Assembly (NCBI GenBank): GCA_027922465.2
Contig: BQMF02000259.1
Coordinates: forward strand, 62,001-126,000
Direction of reading: 5' to 3'
Source: Turritopsis dohrnii
Lineage: Eukaryota > Cnidaria > Hydrozoa > Anthoathecata > Oceaniidae
Length of the DNA stretch: 64,000 bases
This document shows, one piece after another, positions 22,206 to 33,300 of the stretch. Both the position numbers and the translations under genes were made by a program. Under the pieces are notes generated by a model. That model saw only the letters and a program-made list of their open reading frames with translations. It ran no database searches and was not told the origin of the DNA. How positions within the stretch are numbered: position 1 is the stretch's first letter; each line of letters starts with the position of its first letter.

Positions 22206-22605
22206 AAGTCAGATTTACCCTAAAGACGCCCTTCATATTTTTGCTGAAAATGAACCTGCAAGACAACATAATTACATAATGTTGGAACAACTGCATGGTT
22301 CTATCTTTGCTATCCAAGCAATAGACCAAGTTCCTAAGGGAGTTCCTAACCATGTATATGACAGAATATTGAACTTAGCTCAGAGTCAAACTAATGGCCT
22401 GTGTTTTGAACTCAAAGTCAAAGTTGGAGCAAGAGTTATGTTGACAACAAACTTAGATGTTAGTGATAAATTGATCAATGGACAAATCAGTACAATTGCA
22501 CATATAAGAATGGAAAACAATTCAGTTAAAACAATTTACATAAAATTTGATGACAAAAAAGCGGGCCATACGAAAAAGAGTGTTGACAGTTTTTGTTCCC
22601 ATTGA
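22182..22605 (+). pseudogene. Helentron Pif1 helicase, middle part with internal deletion
   Basis: The frame after the C tract reads MQRPVFE and then at once YPKDALHIFAENEPA. In intact Pif1-like Helitron helicases these two segments are normally separated by the stretch containing the MRQ motif, so roughly 50-60 residues seem to be missing. The rest contains KVGARVMLTTNLD, the conserved helicase segment before the last motifs. The frame ends with a stop at 22603. Confidence 0.7.
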
Positions 22606-23545
22606 GCGTGTTTCAACTGACATAAAGACAAGTCCTAAAAAGGAAGCATCGGCTGTAGTAAAACGAACTCAATTTCGATTGACTCTGGCATGGGCATGTA
22701 CAGTGCATAAGGTACAAGGTTTAAGCTTAAACCAAGGTGTAATATGCTTTGATTTGCTGAAACAAAAATCATTTAACCATGGCCAAATCTATGTTGCCCT
22801 TAGTCGAGTTACATCCCTTGAGGGACTTTTTTTAACCGGTGAATTCAAAACATCGGCAATTTCGGCTGATCTTCACACTAAAAATGAGTATGGGATATTA
22901 AGAGAGAATCAGAATCTTGTAACTGAATCTCATAACACAGATGATGATTCGTTGTCATTGATAGTATGTAATGTTAGATCACTCAAAAAACACCTTAATG
23001 ACATAAAGGCAGATGCACATTTTATGAAAAGTCATGGTATGTTGTTAACTGAAACTCAAATGAAGATAGACGATGAAGTCTTTTTAGAAGGATTTTCAGG
23101 AACATTTAACAACAGTTCTCACATATATTCAAGTCTTGCTTGCCTCTTTGATAACGACTGTAGAGTAACTGAAGAATTTTCTTGTGAAGGAGTTTCTATC
23201 TATCAAATTGTTATTAATTCTGAGAGTTTTAGAATTCTACTTTTATACAGAAAGAATGATTCAGCCATGGAAACGCTTCACGAACTTTTGTGATATCTCA
23301 CCAACGCTAATGAGATAGACATTATAACTGGGGATTTCAATGTTAATCCAAACCAAAACATAAGTGCTATCTTAGAAGATTACAACCAATTTGTCTTGAA
23401 ACCAACACATATAGCTGTTCTTGATCACTTGTACATAAAAAAATCTGTCATCCAACGTTATGATGTTGAAGTATCTCTACATCACATCTACTTTTCTGAT
23501 CATGCCTCTATCAAAGTTTCACTGAAAGCTAATTTAAATCATTGA
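22547..23545 (+). pseudogene. Helentron Pif1 C-terminus fused to EEP-type endonuclease
   Basis: The frame carries the last helicase motifs ([11 protein letters not shown], then YVALSRVTS) and continues without a break into an exonuclease-endonuclease-phosphatase domain: VCNVRSLKK and LLTETQM in the first half, GDFNVNP near 23328, LDHLYI near 23420 and YFSDHASI before the final stop at 23543. The D and H of SDH are the general-base pair of the family. An in-frame TGA at 23291-23293 splits the domain between its two halves. A C-terminal EEP domain is the distinguishing trait of Helentrons and is thought to derive from a non-LTR retrotransposon. Confidence 0.85.
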
Positions 23546-23567
23546 CTCCATGTTAGTCATTTAATTA

Positions 23568-23587
23568 CCTTCCATCAGAATGGAAGG
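23568..23587. other. Helentron 3' terminal hairpin
   Basis: A perfect 8-bp stem with a 4-base CAGA loop (CCTTCCAT / ATGGAAGG), 25 bases after the last stop and followed by T-rich sequence. Short hairpins near the 3' end mark termination of rolling-circle transposition. The exact end of the element just beyond it could not be fixed. Confidence 0.65.
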
Positions 23588-23590
23588 ATT

Positions 23591-26062
23591 TTTTAGTTTT
23601 TTTAGAAAGGGGGGAGGGAGAGAGAAAGGGGTTATGCTACGCTATGCTATATCTTCAATTAATGTATTTGATATTTATTTTTTATATAACTGATTTTATA
23701 ATTTTTATAATATAATTTGGATTAATTTAGATTTTATAATGTAATTGATTTTATAATTGGCATTTAATTATATGTGTGATTTTGTCTTGTAAATACTTTT
23801 GTCATGTACTTTCAAATTGAATTAGATTTTAGAATTTGGAAATCTGCAGCCTTCATTCTCAAAACAACTATATGTAGCTTCAATAACTCGTGCTTTATCA
23901 ATAGATCATGCTGTAGCATAACCCATAGGCTATCTAACAGATTGGTATCCTTAGTTTGTTATTGTTTCTTGCCATATTGAATCATATGCTTTGAAGAAGA
24001 GGATTAAGGGATTAGGTTAGGGATACCAATCTGGAATAGAATTAAAATTATGAGTTAATAAAGTGTTAATAGAAGTTTAGAATTATTTTGTGTTTTTCTG
24101 CGTTTTTCACTTTAGTGTGCACAAAATGCTTTTTAATCATCTCAATTATCAATCATATCATTGATCGCAAAGTCTTCTAATTTGTGTAGTTATAAAATTT
24201 TTGAATTATTTCATGTTGTATATAAGCACTATTAGTATTATTATTTTCAGTAATATTGATATCTTTTTAATCCAAAACGTTTTACAAAATGGTGATAATA
24301 CTGATAAGCATCTAGCCAAGAAGAGAATGTAGACCCGGTCATCTGCAGCCACCTTAAATTTCGAATCAATAAATTAAACCAAGTCAATAATCAGACAAAT
24401 ATCGTGCTTCTGCTGTATTTATGCAAATTATGATATCAGAAGCAAAAGAATTGCAGATCCTGTTGATGCTGTCTTTTATCACCTTATCTTACTAACATGA
24501 TAAACAGCGAAGATCAGCAATGCACAGCATGGTTAGAAAATGATAAAACGCCCAAAAACACATTTTTGTAAGTCATTTTCATACAGTTTCAAGTTTTTGT
24601 TTGGAATACAAACTGTTTTAAATATTAGATTTTAAATATTCTTTAGGTTGATTAAATCAAGTAGCTCCTGAAAGAAAATAACAGCTGGATCTGTCACCCA
24701 TGAAATGTGTTCAACAAATATAATGAAACTAAGGTACGAAAGATAGTTTCACGGAATTTTCGCAGTAGGAGCATAGTTTCTTCACTTGCTGCTCAACTGT
24801 GTGAAGATTTTTCGAGAATGTCATATACCTGTACTCCTGTTCACCTTTAATATGAACAATAAATAGACAGATCAAGATAAAGTGCAGCACGACAATTATT
24901 GGCGTTATGTGAAATAAAGACTTCGCGGTCGCGACTGGTTAACATTCCATGAATGAAGATTAATGGGCTAGAGCTATTAAGTGACAAAAATTGTTAAAGC
25001 TTTTTCAATATAACGATGATGGAATACCTAGTTTTTTAGTAGTTTTTGTTGAAAAATATATTCCAAGTTGTATTGGCATGTATTAACTTATTAGCTTCAA
25101 ATCTGTGTAATAATGATCAAGTAACATAAAAGTTTAAAAAACTTGTACCACCATATGTTATTAATACAAGATTTTAGAAATTTCTTTACTTGACTTGATA
25201 TATCAAAGTGAAACTGAAATTCCAAAATGTATAATAGGCCTAGATTTAATCTTTTATATACATTTGTTTGTTTTTTGTGTTAATACAGCATCAACATAAT
25301 ATTGGTTAATGGCTAATAACCTGCATAAACAGGGGTTGAAATTATGAAGAAAAAAGTATTCAGATTCCTTCCTCGTCAGTGTTTTGATTGCCTCGTCTAT
25401 GATTTGATGTTGTAGTCTAAAAGAACTTCTCTTTCCAACTTTCCTTAAGTATCATGCGACTGTGTGTTGGTGACCAAGAGAGTGAGTGCGAAATATATGC
25501 ACAATGAGATTATGATGCATTTAGAATTTTAAGCCAGACATTGGGAGGTTGAATTCATTCTTGATTTTTTACTTCGTCTTAATCTCTCATCTTTTTGATA
25601 ATATTGGTAACATTTATAATCTTTATAATCATTTATAAACAAAAAGAGTTGGGTTGAGAATGCATAATATGAACGAGCAGTGTCAGGTAGAAATCCTTCG
25701 CAGAAACCTCGAAGTTGTGGGCAAAATACTTCAGGCATGAATAGGAGAAGATGTCTTTATGAGGTACCAACACTGCGAGAAGTAGAGGTCCTATAACTAA
25801 CATTCAGGAGTTTACGCTAGCGTGAACGAGGAAAGCAAAAAGCTTTTCTTTGCAGAAACCTCGCTATTGAAACAGAAATTCTTAAAATTTACCAACAACC
25901 CGATAACTTAAGTGTTGTCAAAGAGTTGTGAAAACGCCGATCTTCAAACAGCTAGTTCGATTCATTCTACATACTGAAAAGACACAATTGCCAAAAATAT
26001 AGTGTACTCAAACGATCTTCCATTAACGCACAGATCTTTCAAAAGAGGAAGAATCATGGGTT
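23591..26062. other. Non-coding AT-rich stretch
   Basis: I see no gene here. It begins with a purine-rich patch at 23605-23630 and TATA/ATAA-rich DNA to about 23800. The only ordered structure noticed is a small inverted repeat at 23938-24033. Confidence 0.5.
23938..24033. repeat. Small inverted-repeat element
   Basis: CAGATTGGTATCC at 23938-23950 is matched exactly by its inverse at 24021-24033, with about 70 bases between. It may be a very small MITE. No clear target duplication. Confidence 0.45.
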
Positions 26063-27590
26063 AGTTTTGCGAATTTCGAAGTAAACAGTTAAGGAAATTG
26101 AAATTTTCAAAATGATAATTTTTCTAAAACCGTACAAAATAATGACAAAGCGAATATTTTTTTTGTGGTTGTTTATCATCGGGGTATTAGTACGGAAGCC
26201 CATTAGGGACATTGTAGCAATATTTTTCCATAGATGTTTCGTTCTCGTACATCGAAGATTTCGATCTCATATATCAAAGCCTTACCTTCGATCTCATACA
26301 TCGAAATATTCGATCTCATACATCGAAGGATACGATCTCATTATATCGAAATCTTACCTTCGATCTCGTACATCGAAATATTCGATCTTATACATCGAAA
26401 GATACGATCTCATATATCGAAATCTTACCTTCGATCTCGTACATCGAAGCTTTCGATCTTATACATCGAAGCTTTTCCTTCGATCTCATACATCGAACCA
26501 TTCGATCTCGTATATCGAACAAAATCTTCGATCTCATATATCGAAATCTTCGATGTCATTTTTGTGGTTCTACACAGCACTACATGCCTAAACATTAGAC
26601 AGTCACTACAATTCGTGTCTTTTTATTGAAGACAGGGAAGGAAACAGTCATTAACAATGGACCAAAATGACAGTTTGTATATCTTACATATCTTGCTTTG
26701 GAGAGTAGCTAGAATTGTCTGAAGAAAGCATAATGATCTGGATTTGTATTCTTTATAGGAGACTTCGTTGACAGCCATCTTGCTTGTTTACCACCAGGAT
26801 AACAGTTCACTGAATTTGATGAAAGCATGTCGCTTAGTCTGCATTTTCTGTTCTATGTACGAGATCGAAGGCTTCAATGTGCGAGATCGAAGGCTTCAAT
26901 GTATGTGATCAAAGGTAAGACTTCCATATACAAGATCGAATGATTCGATGTATGAGATCGAATATAAGCCTTCGATATACAAGATCGAATGCTTCCATGT
27001 ACTAAATCGAATGTTTTGACGTGTCAGATCAAGTGTATGGTTCCGATTAGAAAAACGAATGCTTCAATAATGTATGAGATCAAATGTTTCGATGTACGAG
27101 ATCGAAGGAAAAGCTTCGATGTATAAGATCGAAAGCTTCGATGTACGAGATCGAAGGTAAGATTTCGATATATGAGATCGTATCCTTCGATGTATGAGAT
27201 CGAATATTTCGATGTATGAGATCGAAACATTTGTGGAAAAATATTACTACAATGTCCCTAATGGGCTTCCGTATATTAGGCTTCATTTACCACACGTAGT
27301 GTTACCTTTCAACTGGGAAACAGGCATTGTAGTGATAAAACAGTATGTTTCCGAAATTGAAAATTTTGCAAAATTCGACGTAAATAGTTCCCGAAATTGA
27401 AATTGTGAAAATCTTAATTTCTCTAAAATCGCACAAAATAATGGCAAAGCGAACATTATTTTTGTTTTTGTTTATCATCCGGTATTAGACATTATTTGCA
27501 ATCTGTAAATTGGGTTAGTGTTAGCTTTAAATTGGGAAACACGCACTTAAGTGATAAAACAGCATGTTCCCGAAATTGAAAATTTTACGT
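26063..27590. repeat. Tandem pair of ~220-base units, one carrying the foldback element
   Basis: Unit 1 is 26063-26190 plus 27274-27370 and unit 2 is about 27371-27590. Both contain AAATTGAAATT, ACAAAATAATG.CAAAGCGAA, GTTTATCATC..GGTATTAG and a later GATAAAACAG.ATGTT segment in the same order. In unit 2 the TATTAG at 27483-27488 is uninterrupted. Confidence 0.8.
26191..27273. mobile_element. Foldback-type element with palindromic repeat arrays
   Basis: The ends TACGGAAGCCCATTAGGGAC (26191) and the inverse (ending 27273) are nearly perfect over about 50 bases, including an inner AATATTTTTCCA stretch. Each arm then carries an array of 20-25-base units of the form TTCGAT, seven variable bases, ATCGAA: about 26227-26560 in one sense and 26862-27235 in the other. 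A 300-base non-repetitive centre lacks a transposase. The target duplication is TATTAG (26185-26190 and 27274-27279). Long internally repetitive inverted arms resemble Foldback elements, but the superfamily is unknown. Confidence 0.85.
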
Positions 27591-27599
27591 TTTTTGTAA

Positions 27600-28655
27600 A
27601 AATGGGGTTTCAGGCTATAGCCAATGAGTCACACTGTTCAGTCTTGTTAGAAAAAAGTCGCTAGCATCAGTTTCTTTACAATCAATACAAAATATGCTAA
27701 GAAAAACCTTGAAATTTGAGCCTTTTTGGTTTTTTCAATCGGCACATCTTGGTGCTGTTGACACAACAACCCTATGTTCAACGCATACATTAATACAGTA
27801 CTTGCAATGGCGAAAGAAATCGCTTATTTACCATCTAAAATCTGAAATACTAGGTGGAATGCGTGTGTTATTATGAGGAACCCAAGCCGAAGATATCACA
27901 ATAAAAAGGAGTGACCACGCCCTTTTCCTTTATATTCTGAATAGCAGTGTTCCCGAAATTGAAATCTCTATAACTTGGTCCAAAAACGATGTCAATTACT
28001 AAAATATTGGGGAATGTGGAATATCCCATAGATGGAATATCTGCAAGGAGTGCCAAGATATCAATTTGATCGGTTTTAGGTTGGTAAGACATAAATGACA
28101 CGAAATTTTCAATGTTCTCTAATTTTCAATACCGGGAACAAACCCCTTATTCATGAATCTGCAAATAAATTGATGGTGTTCTTGTCTATCCTGCGGTCGA
28201 AAGAGAAGAAAATATCCAATAGCATACAAGAAAAGTTCTGACTCATCAGAAGTTTGTGGCGAACAAGATTATAGCTTTATAGTGCCAGACAACATAATAT
28301 CATCATCACTCAAGAACAACGCAGAAGCTATCGCGTGATTTATTTTCGGTGAATACACATTGTCCTTTAGACAGAGAGCAAACGCCATTGAAAATGTTAT
28401 GTCGTTGCGATTTCTCCCTACTCTTTGCTCGCTGTCGTCTCTGCATGCTCAGCAGATGGCAGACTCAGATCCTACCGACAGGATCGAGATCATTTACATA
28501 GCGAACATATGAAAGTTTATATATTACAGTTGTTACAGTTGTTGTCTTCATGAAATCAAGATTCAAGTGTAGTATTGTGATACTCAAACTTGGTTAAATA
28601 AGACACAGTGTACATGATTCTAAAGTTTCAGAAAATCTAAAACATCGATTTTGAT
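27600..28655. other. Non-coding stretch
   Basis: No convincing gene. A CCCGAAATTGAAAT motif related to the preceding tandem pair recurs near 27950, suggesting a more decayed repeat copy. Otherwise nothing is recognised. Confidence 0.45.
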
Positions 28656-28660
28656 TTCAG

Positions 28661-28945
28661 CGTTGCACCAAGGCCTCATCAGTTTTTGTATTGAACGACA
28701 TGATCAAAGAAGTTGGATATGAGAAATCATATGATTACGCCAGTACAACCCGAAACAAACACATTCAAAGTATTGAGGTTCTTGCTAGGTGCATGGAACA
28801 ACAAGCTCATTGTTTGGTCGTAGAATTATGGTCAGAAAAAAGCGCGTTTCCGTCAGATTATTTGTCAGTGCAAAACATCATCGATTGTCATGATTTAATG
28901 AGAAGCTATCCAACCAGATTTCCAATTAATCCAATTAATTGATTT
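28661..28945 (+). CDS. Possible exon, unrecognised protein
   Basis: A polypyrimidine-containing stretch ending TTTGATTTCAG at 28660 looks like a splice acceptor. Directly after it a frame stays open for about 93 codons to the stop at 28943, with normal-looking composition (amphipathic helical segments such as SIEVLARCMEQQAHCLVVEL). I recognise no domain. If real, it would be a last coding exon whose upstream exons were not found. It could equally be chance: it is short and has no ATG near its start. Confidence 0.25.
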
Positions 28946-30341
28946 TCGGTTTACCTGGCATCTGCTCCAAATAAAAAGTAAACAAATTTAATCCCGATTC
29001 TACCAATTCTTCGACCGATCAAGTATTTAACCTCAACCTTAACCTAACCTCAAATCACCGTTACATGATTTACTTTGTCAATTGAGAGTCATTATTCCGA
29101 TTAATTTTAGGTCCAGTATCTGGACGAGAAAAACTGCTGCGAGGGCCAATTGCAGGTGGTGTGATAGCTATAGAAAAATTTGAAAATTAATAGAAAATAG
29201 ATAGCGTGTGACGAAAAGAATGAATTTGGGGATTTCATTGGCTACAACGCCTTTTTGATTTTTGATCATTTTTGTTTCGTGCATACAAACATTACATCAA
29301 ACTTAAAAATACTGCTTTATAAAATTTACAATACAACAAAACAATCGTTTAAATACTGTTTGATTAACTAAATACAAGTTCAAACAGCAAAAAAAATAGG
29401 AGGAAAAGTCTCTCCGACCAAAATCTGACATCGTTTCTATTTAGGAGAAATTTAAAACTAAAAATGAAGTGTTGTTCCTTTTATATCTGCTTCAATTTAA
29501 CTTAAAACGTTTCGTTTAGCACAACTCCTTTAAAAAATGTTTATAATAAATTCATAAAAACTTCGAGTTCAAATGACTTTAATCAACCATTAGTTTTCTT
29601 GTTTCTAAAAATCGTCATTGAAAACATAGTCTAGTCTGATCCGCAAACTCACTGTTCACACTAAATTTTAAGACTGAACCTCATCTCCGTTTCATAAATA
29701 AATATGTGCATATCTATGATTTCGCATAACAGATGAAATATCTCTAAATTATAGTGCTTTATGCAATTTTATTTACATATATGCTGCAACACTTACATAC
29801 ACTTAGATACACGAATCAACTGAGAAAAGAAAGTGTTGAAAGGTTTTGCTATTACGACTCCTTCGACATTTACAAACTGTCTTAAAAACTGTCAAATCTA
29901 GCACATAGTAAGAAACAATTTATGAAGATATAATTGCATGGCAGCTAGGAAAGTGCTGATCAGTAAAGTAGAATGAACTTCTAAAGAATAAGATAAGAAC
30001 ATAGCGGCAAATAGAACTATGGAAATAACGATATCACTAGAATGTAGTTATGAATAATTTCTTGTGGAATCACTTTCATCACGTCAAGGTTAAATAATTT
30101 AAAAACTCATGTAAATCATGTAACATATCAAATACCTGCAATCTTGCCTTCAAGTTTTCTGAAAATGATAGGAACTAAACTTACACTTATATCCATGGTA
30201 CTAACGTTCGCATTAATGTAATAATTAGAATTTTTCAGACTGAAAAATATGTATTCGTTGCAAGGTTTCAACTCTCAAATTCCTTACTTTGAGCAAAACT
30301 GCCACTCTGTTCAATTCCATGTAACTAGTTACTGGGAAACC
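28946..30341. other. Non-coding 3' flank of the beta-helix gene
   Basis: AT-rich, no gene recognised. On the minus strand this follows the stop of the multi-TM gene and may contain its 3' UTR. A TTAACC-type run at 29035-29055 is too short and irregular to be telomeric. Confidence 0.45.
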
Positions 30342-33300
30342 TTACTTAAATCGTTGAATCAAAAAACCTTTAAACTTTTTAAATGTCACTGCGGCTTTTG
30401 TATATAGAAAGTAAATTACTAAAAACAAAAACGGATTAAGCATCTGATCAACAAAACCGTATATTTTCAAAATCAATGCAACCTCATTCACATTTCTAAG
30501 TCTGTGAACATATAAAAATGCACGAAACATGTTAATTACAGATAAAATTGCTAACACAAGCATTGAGAAGGCCTCCAAATTATTAACCAAGTGATCCTTG
30601 TATGGTTTGATCATCAGTTGCATTGACAAAATCAAAATCAAAGTGGGGGCAACCACAGCTAGACGAAAAAGAGGATTGATGAGAAATACAGTCAAACAAG
30701 CGATAATTAATCGTTGAATGAGAAGCCATGAATGCCAATAAATGACATTTCCATTGCTATCTCTTCGATACGGTTGCTCGAAAACCTCCAAGATAGCAGA
30801 TTTCAATTTGTTGTTTCTTGTGGCGACATAGGCGACATTTCTCCTGTACCGTGAAATATAATAGACAATAGCAGCAACAGGAAATACGGTAAAACAAAGA
30901 AAGCGTTCCACTGTGATGATGTTGGCTTTCATTAACTTCAAACATAGAAACAAGGTTAAAGGAAATGGGATAATCCAAAGACATAAATAAACAGCTGCAA
31001 GATATTGCCAGTAATTCCAACATTTCATGTCACCATTGACATACAGCACATAATCATTTCCAATTGATACGCAGTTGAGAGTTACTAAGATAAATGTGGC
31101 CACAGTTTTGTATCTGATAGTCAAAAGACGCACGTAACAAATATAAAAGCGACCAGATAGGGATAGTTCTTCAGGATCAGTTTCTGATGAATACACGTCC
31201 CATTTAAGATGTAGATTTGTATTACGTTGCTCAGTTGATACATCGTCGGGATTTCCGTGACTTCTTGTGTTTTCTGTACTCGGGCCTCTCCACATTTGCA
31301 ACATATGCAAGAATAACGCCATCATAACAACAGGAACTATCATTACAAAAGAAAAGAAAAAATCCATCACCGCCAATTTACTCAAGGTATCCATGCTTAG
31401 GTATGGACATAAATTGAATGATACTTTGATCATATCAAAGTTGAAAATGTCTGTCAATGTTGTATCAAAACTTGAGCTGGAGTACTCAGATCCCAACTCA
31501 ATTGTGATCAAGTGTTTAATTTGGTAAAATCCGACGAAAACGTTTAGCATTCCTGAGTATCGACACTTATCCTCAGAATTCTCGTGAGATAGCAATTCAT
31601 TCGGTAGCGCTAGTGCTTCACTATCAGCATACCGTTGCTCAGAATTAGTACGTGCATTGTGATGTATTCGTCTAAGGTGAATTTCAGTTACAGCTACAGT
31701 CTCTGTCGTTGATTCATCTGCAGCTATCAACTTGTGACGTGTTAAAAAATCACAAATCTTAATTGCAAGTGTCTTCAGTACTTTCAGTTTGTCTAGGAAT
31801 GCAATCACAGGGACATAGATGAAAATAGTCAGTATGAACAGTAACCAGAAATAAATGGGGTGTTTGCAGTCTGTAACAGGAATACATTTGTTAGAGAAGG
31901 AGTCAACAACGTATCCATCGGCACATCGACCACATAATGTTCCAGTTCGATGATAGTTGCAAGTATTGTATGAATCGCATGGTCTTGTGCCTTCAGAACA
32001 ACAATACAGTCTTAAACAAGGATAAAATTGAATGAAGCCAGTAGAGGTATTTAAATAACCCCAGAAGTTATCATTACTGATAATGCTGCCAATACAAGAA
32101 GCTTCACTTGGACATACTTTGCATGAATTTCTAATTGGCTTTCGAAATATAAGCAATGTTGTATTCGTTTCGGTAACGCCAATTTCGGGAAAATCGGCTG
32201 GAACAGTTTCTGATTGCGAGGAATTTCTTAGTGTCAATGCAAACATCGCTGGGTCATTCGAAACACTGTAAAAGTTGTTTTTACATGGCTTGCAATAAAG
32301 TCGAAGTTGAAATACAAACGAAGTATTCATAGTGTATTTCGAATCACTCGTTAATGAACAGGATAAACTGGAATTAAGAAAACTGAAGAAGTTTGGATGA
32401 AACAGTTTTCTATAAGTTATGTCAATAATGGGAATCTTCATGTCCGGCTGATCATTCACAACATTAACTCTTTCTACATCCATGTCAAAAGGTTCATTTG
32501 CACTAAATTCAATGGCGGGTCTGTCTTTACTATAAGAAGTGATGTTTACATTCTTCATTTTGACGCTTAAACCTCAGTAATAAGTAATTTGGAAAGAAAC
32601 TCCAGATTCGGAAACATTAAAAACCGAATTCTCCACAGTTAAGTTGGAGTCTACTGATCGAACACAATCACCAATCTGATTGATATCAACGTTATTGAGT
32701 TTTGCTGACCCACGTTGAAAATCAAACGCCTGATCAATGTTAGCATTAGTGATACGTACATTTTCCATCAAAGTGAAATGTGTTTCACATTTTATTGCTC
32801 CTTTGCTTGAAACATCATTGATCAATATATTTCTTAATCGAGCATCTCCATTATCATTAGAATGCAAAATAATGATAAAGTCTGCTTCTAAACGTGTGAT
32901 GTTCATATTGAAGATATCAGACTCTTCTGTGTCAATCACGCGTATTACAGTCAGACACTTGACAGCAGTAATAGCCATTTCTGCAATTTTGAAGCGATGT
33001 GACGATATAACTGAAATCAAATATCCTTCAGTTTCTACTCTGTTAAGAGATATATTCGATATTGATACCATAGTTATTGTGGCTATATCAAATAGTTGTG
33101 ATGATGCATTAATGTTTATGTTGATGATGTTGACGCTGGAATATCTATTTCTGTTCTCATATTTTTTAATTGAAATCAAATATCCTTCAGTTTCTACTCT
33201 GTTAACAGATATATTCGATATTGATATTATATCTGCTTTGTCTATCTCAAATAGTTGTGATGATCTATCGATGTTTATGTTGGTGATGTCGACGCTCGAA

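Larger units (their letters stand above)
13863..23590 (+). mobile_element. Helentron (Helitron2-type rolling-circle transposon), interrupted
   Basis: Plus-strand coding fragments occur in the order cysteine protease, basic repeats, Cys-rich segment, DUF6570-like region, HUH Rep with two Tyr, Pif1 helicase and C-terminal EEP endonuclease. The endonuclease after the helicase is what separates Helentrons from classical Helitrons. A hairpin at 23568-23587, just after the stop, fits the 3' terminal structure of such elements. The ISL2EU transposon at 14458-18323 splits the protease from the rest. I could not locate the 5' terminus; the start given is that of the first recognisable coding sequence. 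Several frameshifts and stops make it inactive. Confidence 0.8.

Noticed and set aside
26230..27240. Long frames on both strands with repeated ISYIE/FDLIHR-like peptides
   Set aside because: They arise because the 24-base palindromic unit lacks stops in several frames. The repeated peptide appears on both strands, so it is a by-product of the foldback arrays.
29030..29056. Telomere-like TTAACC repeats
   Set aside because: Only three or four irregular units within ordinary AT-rich sequence.
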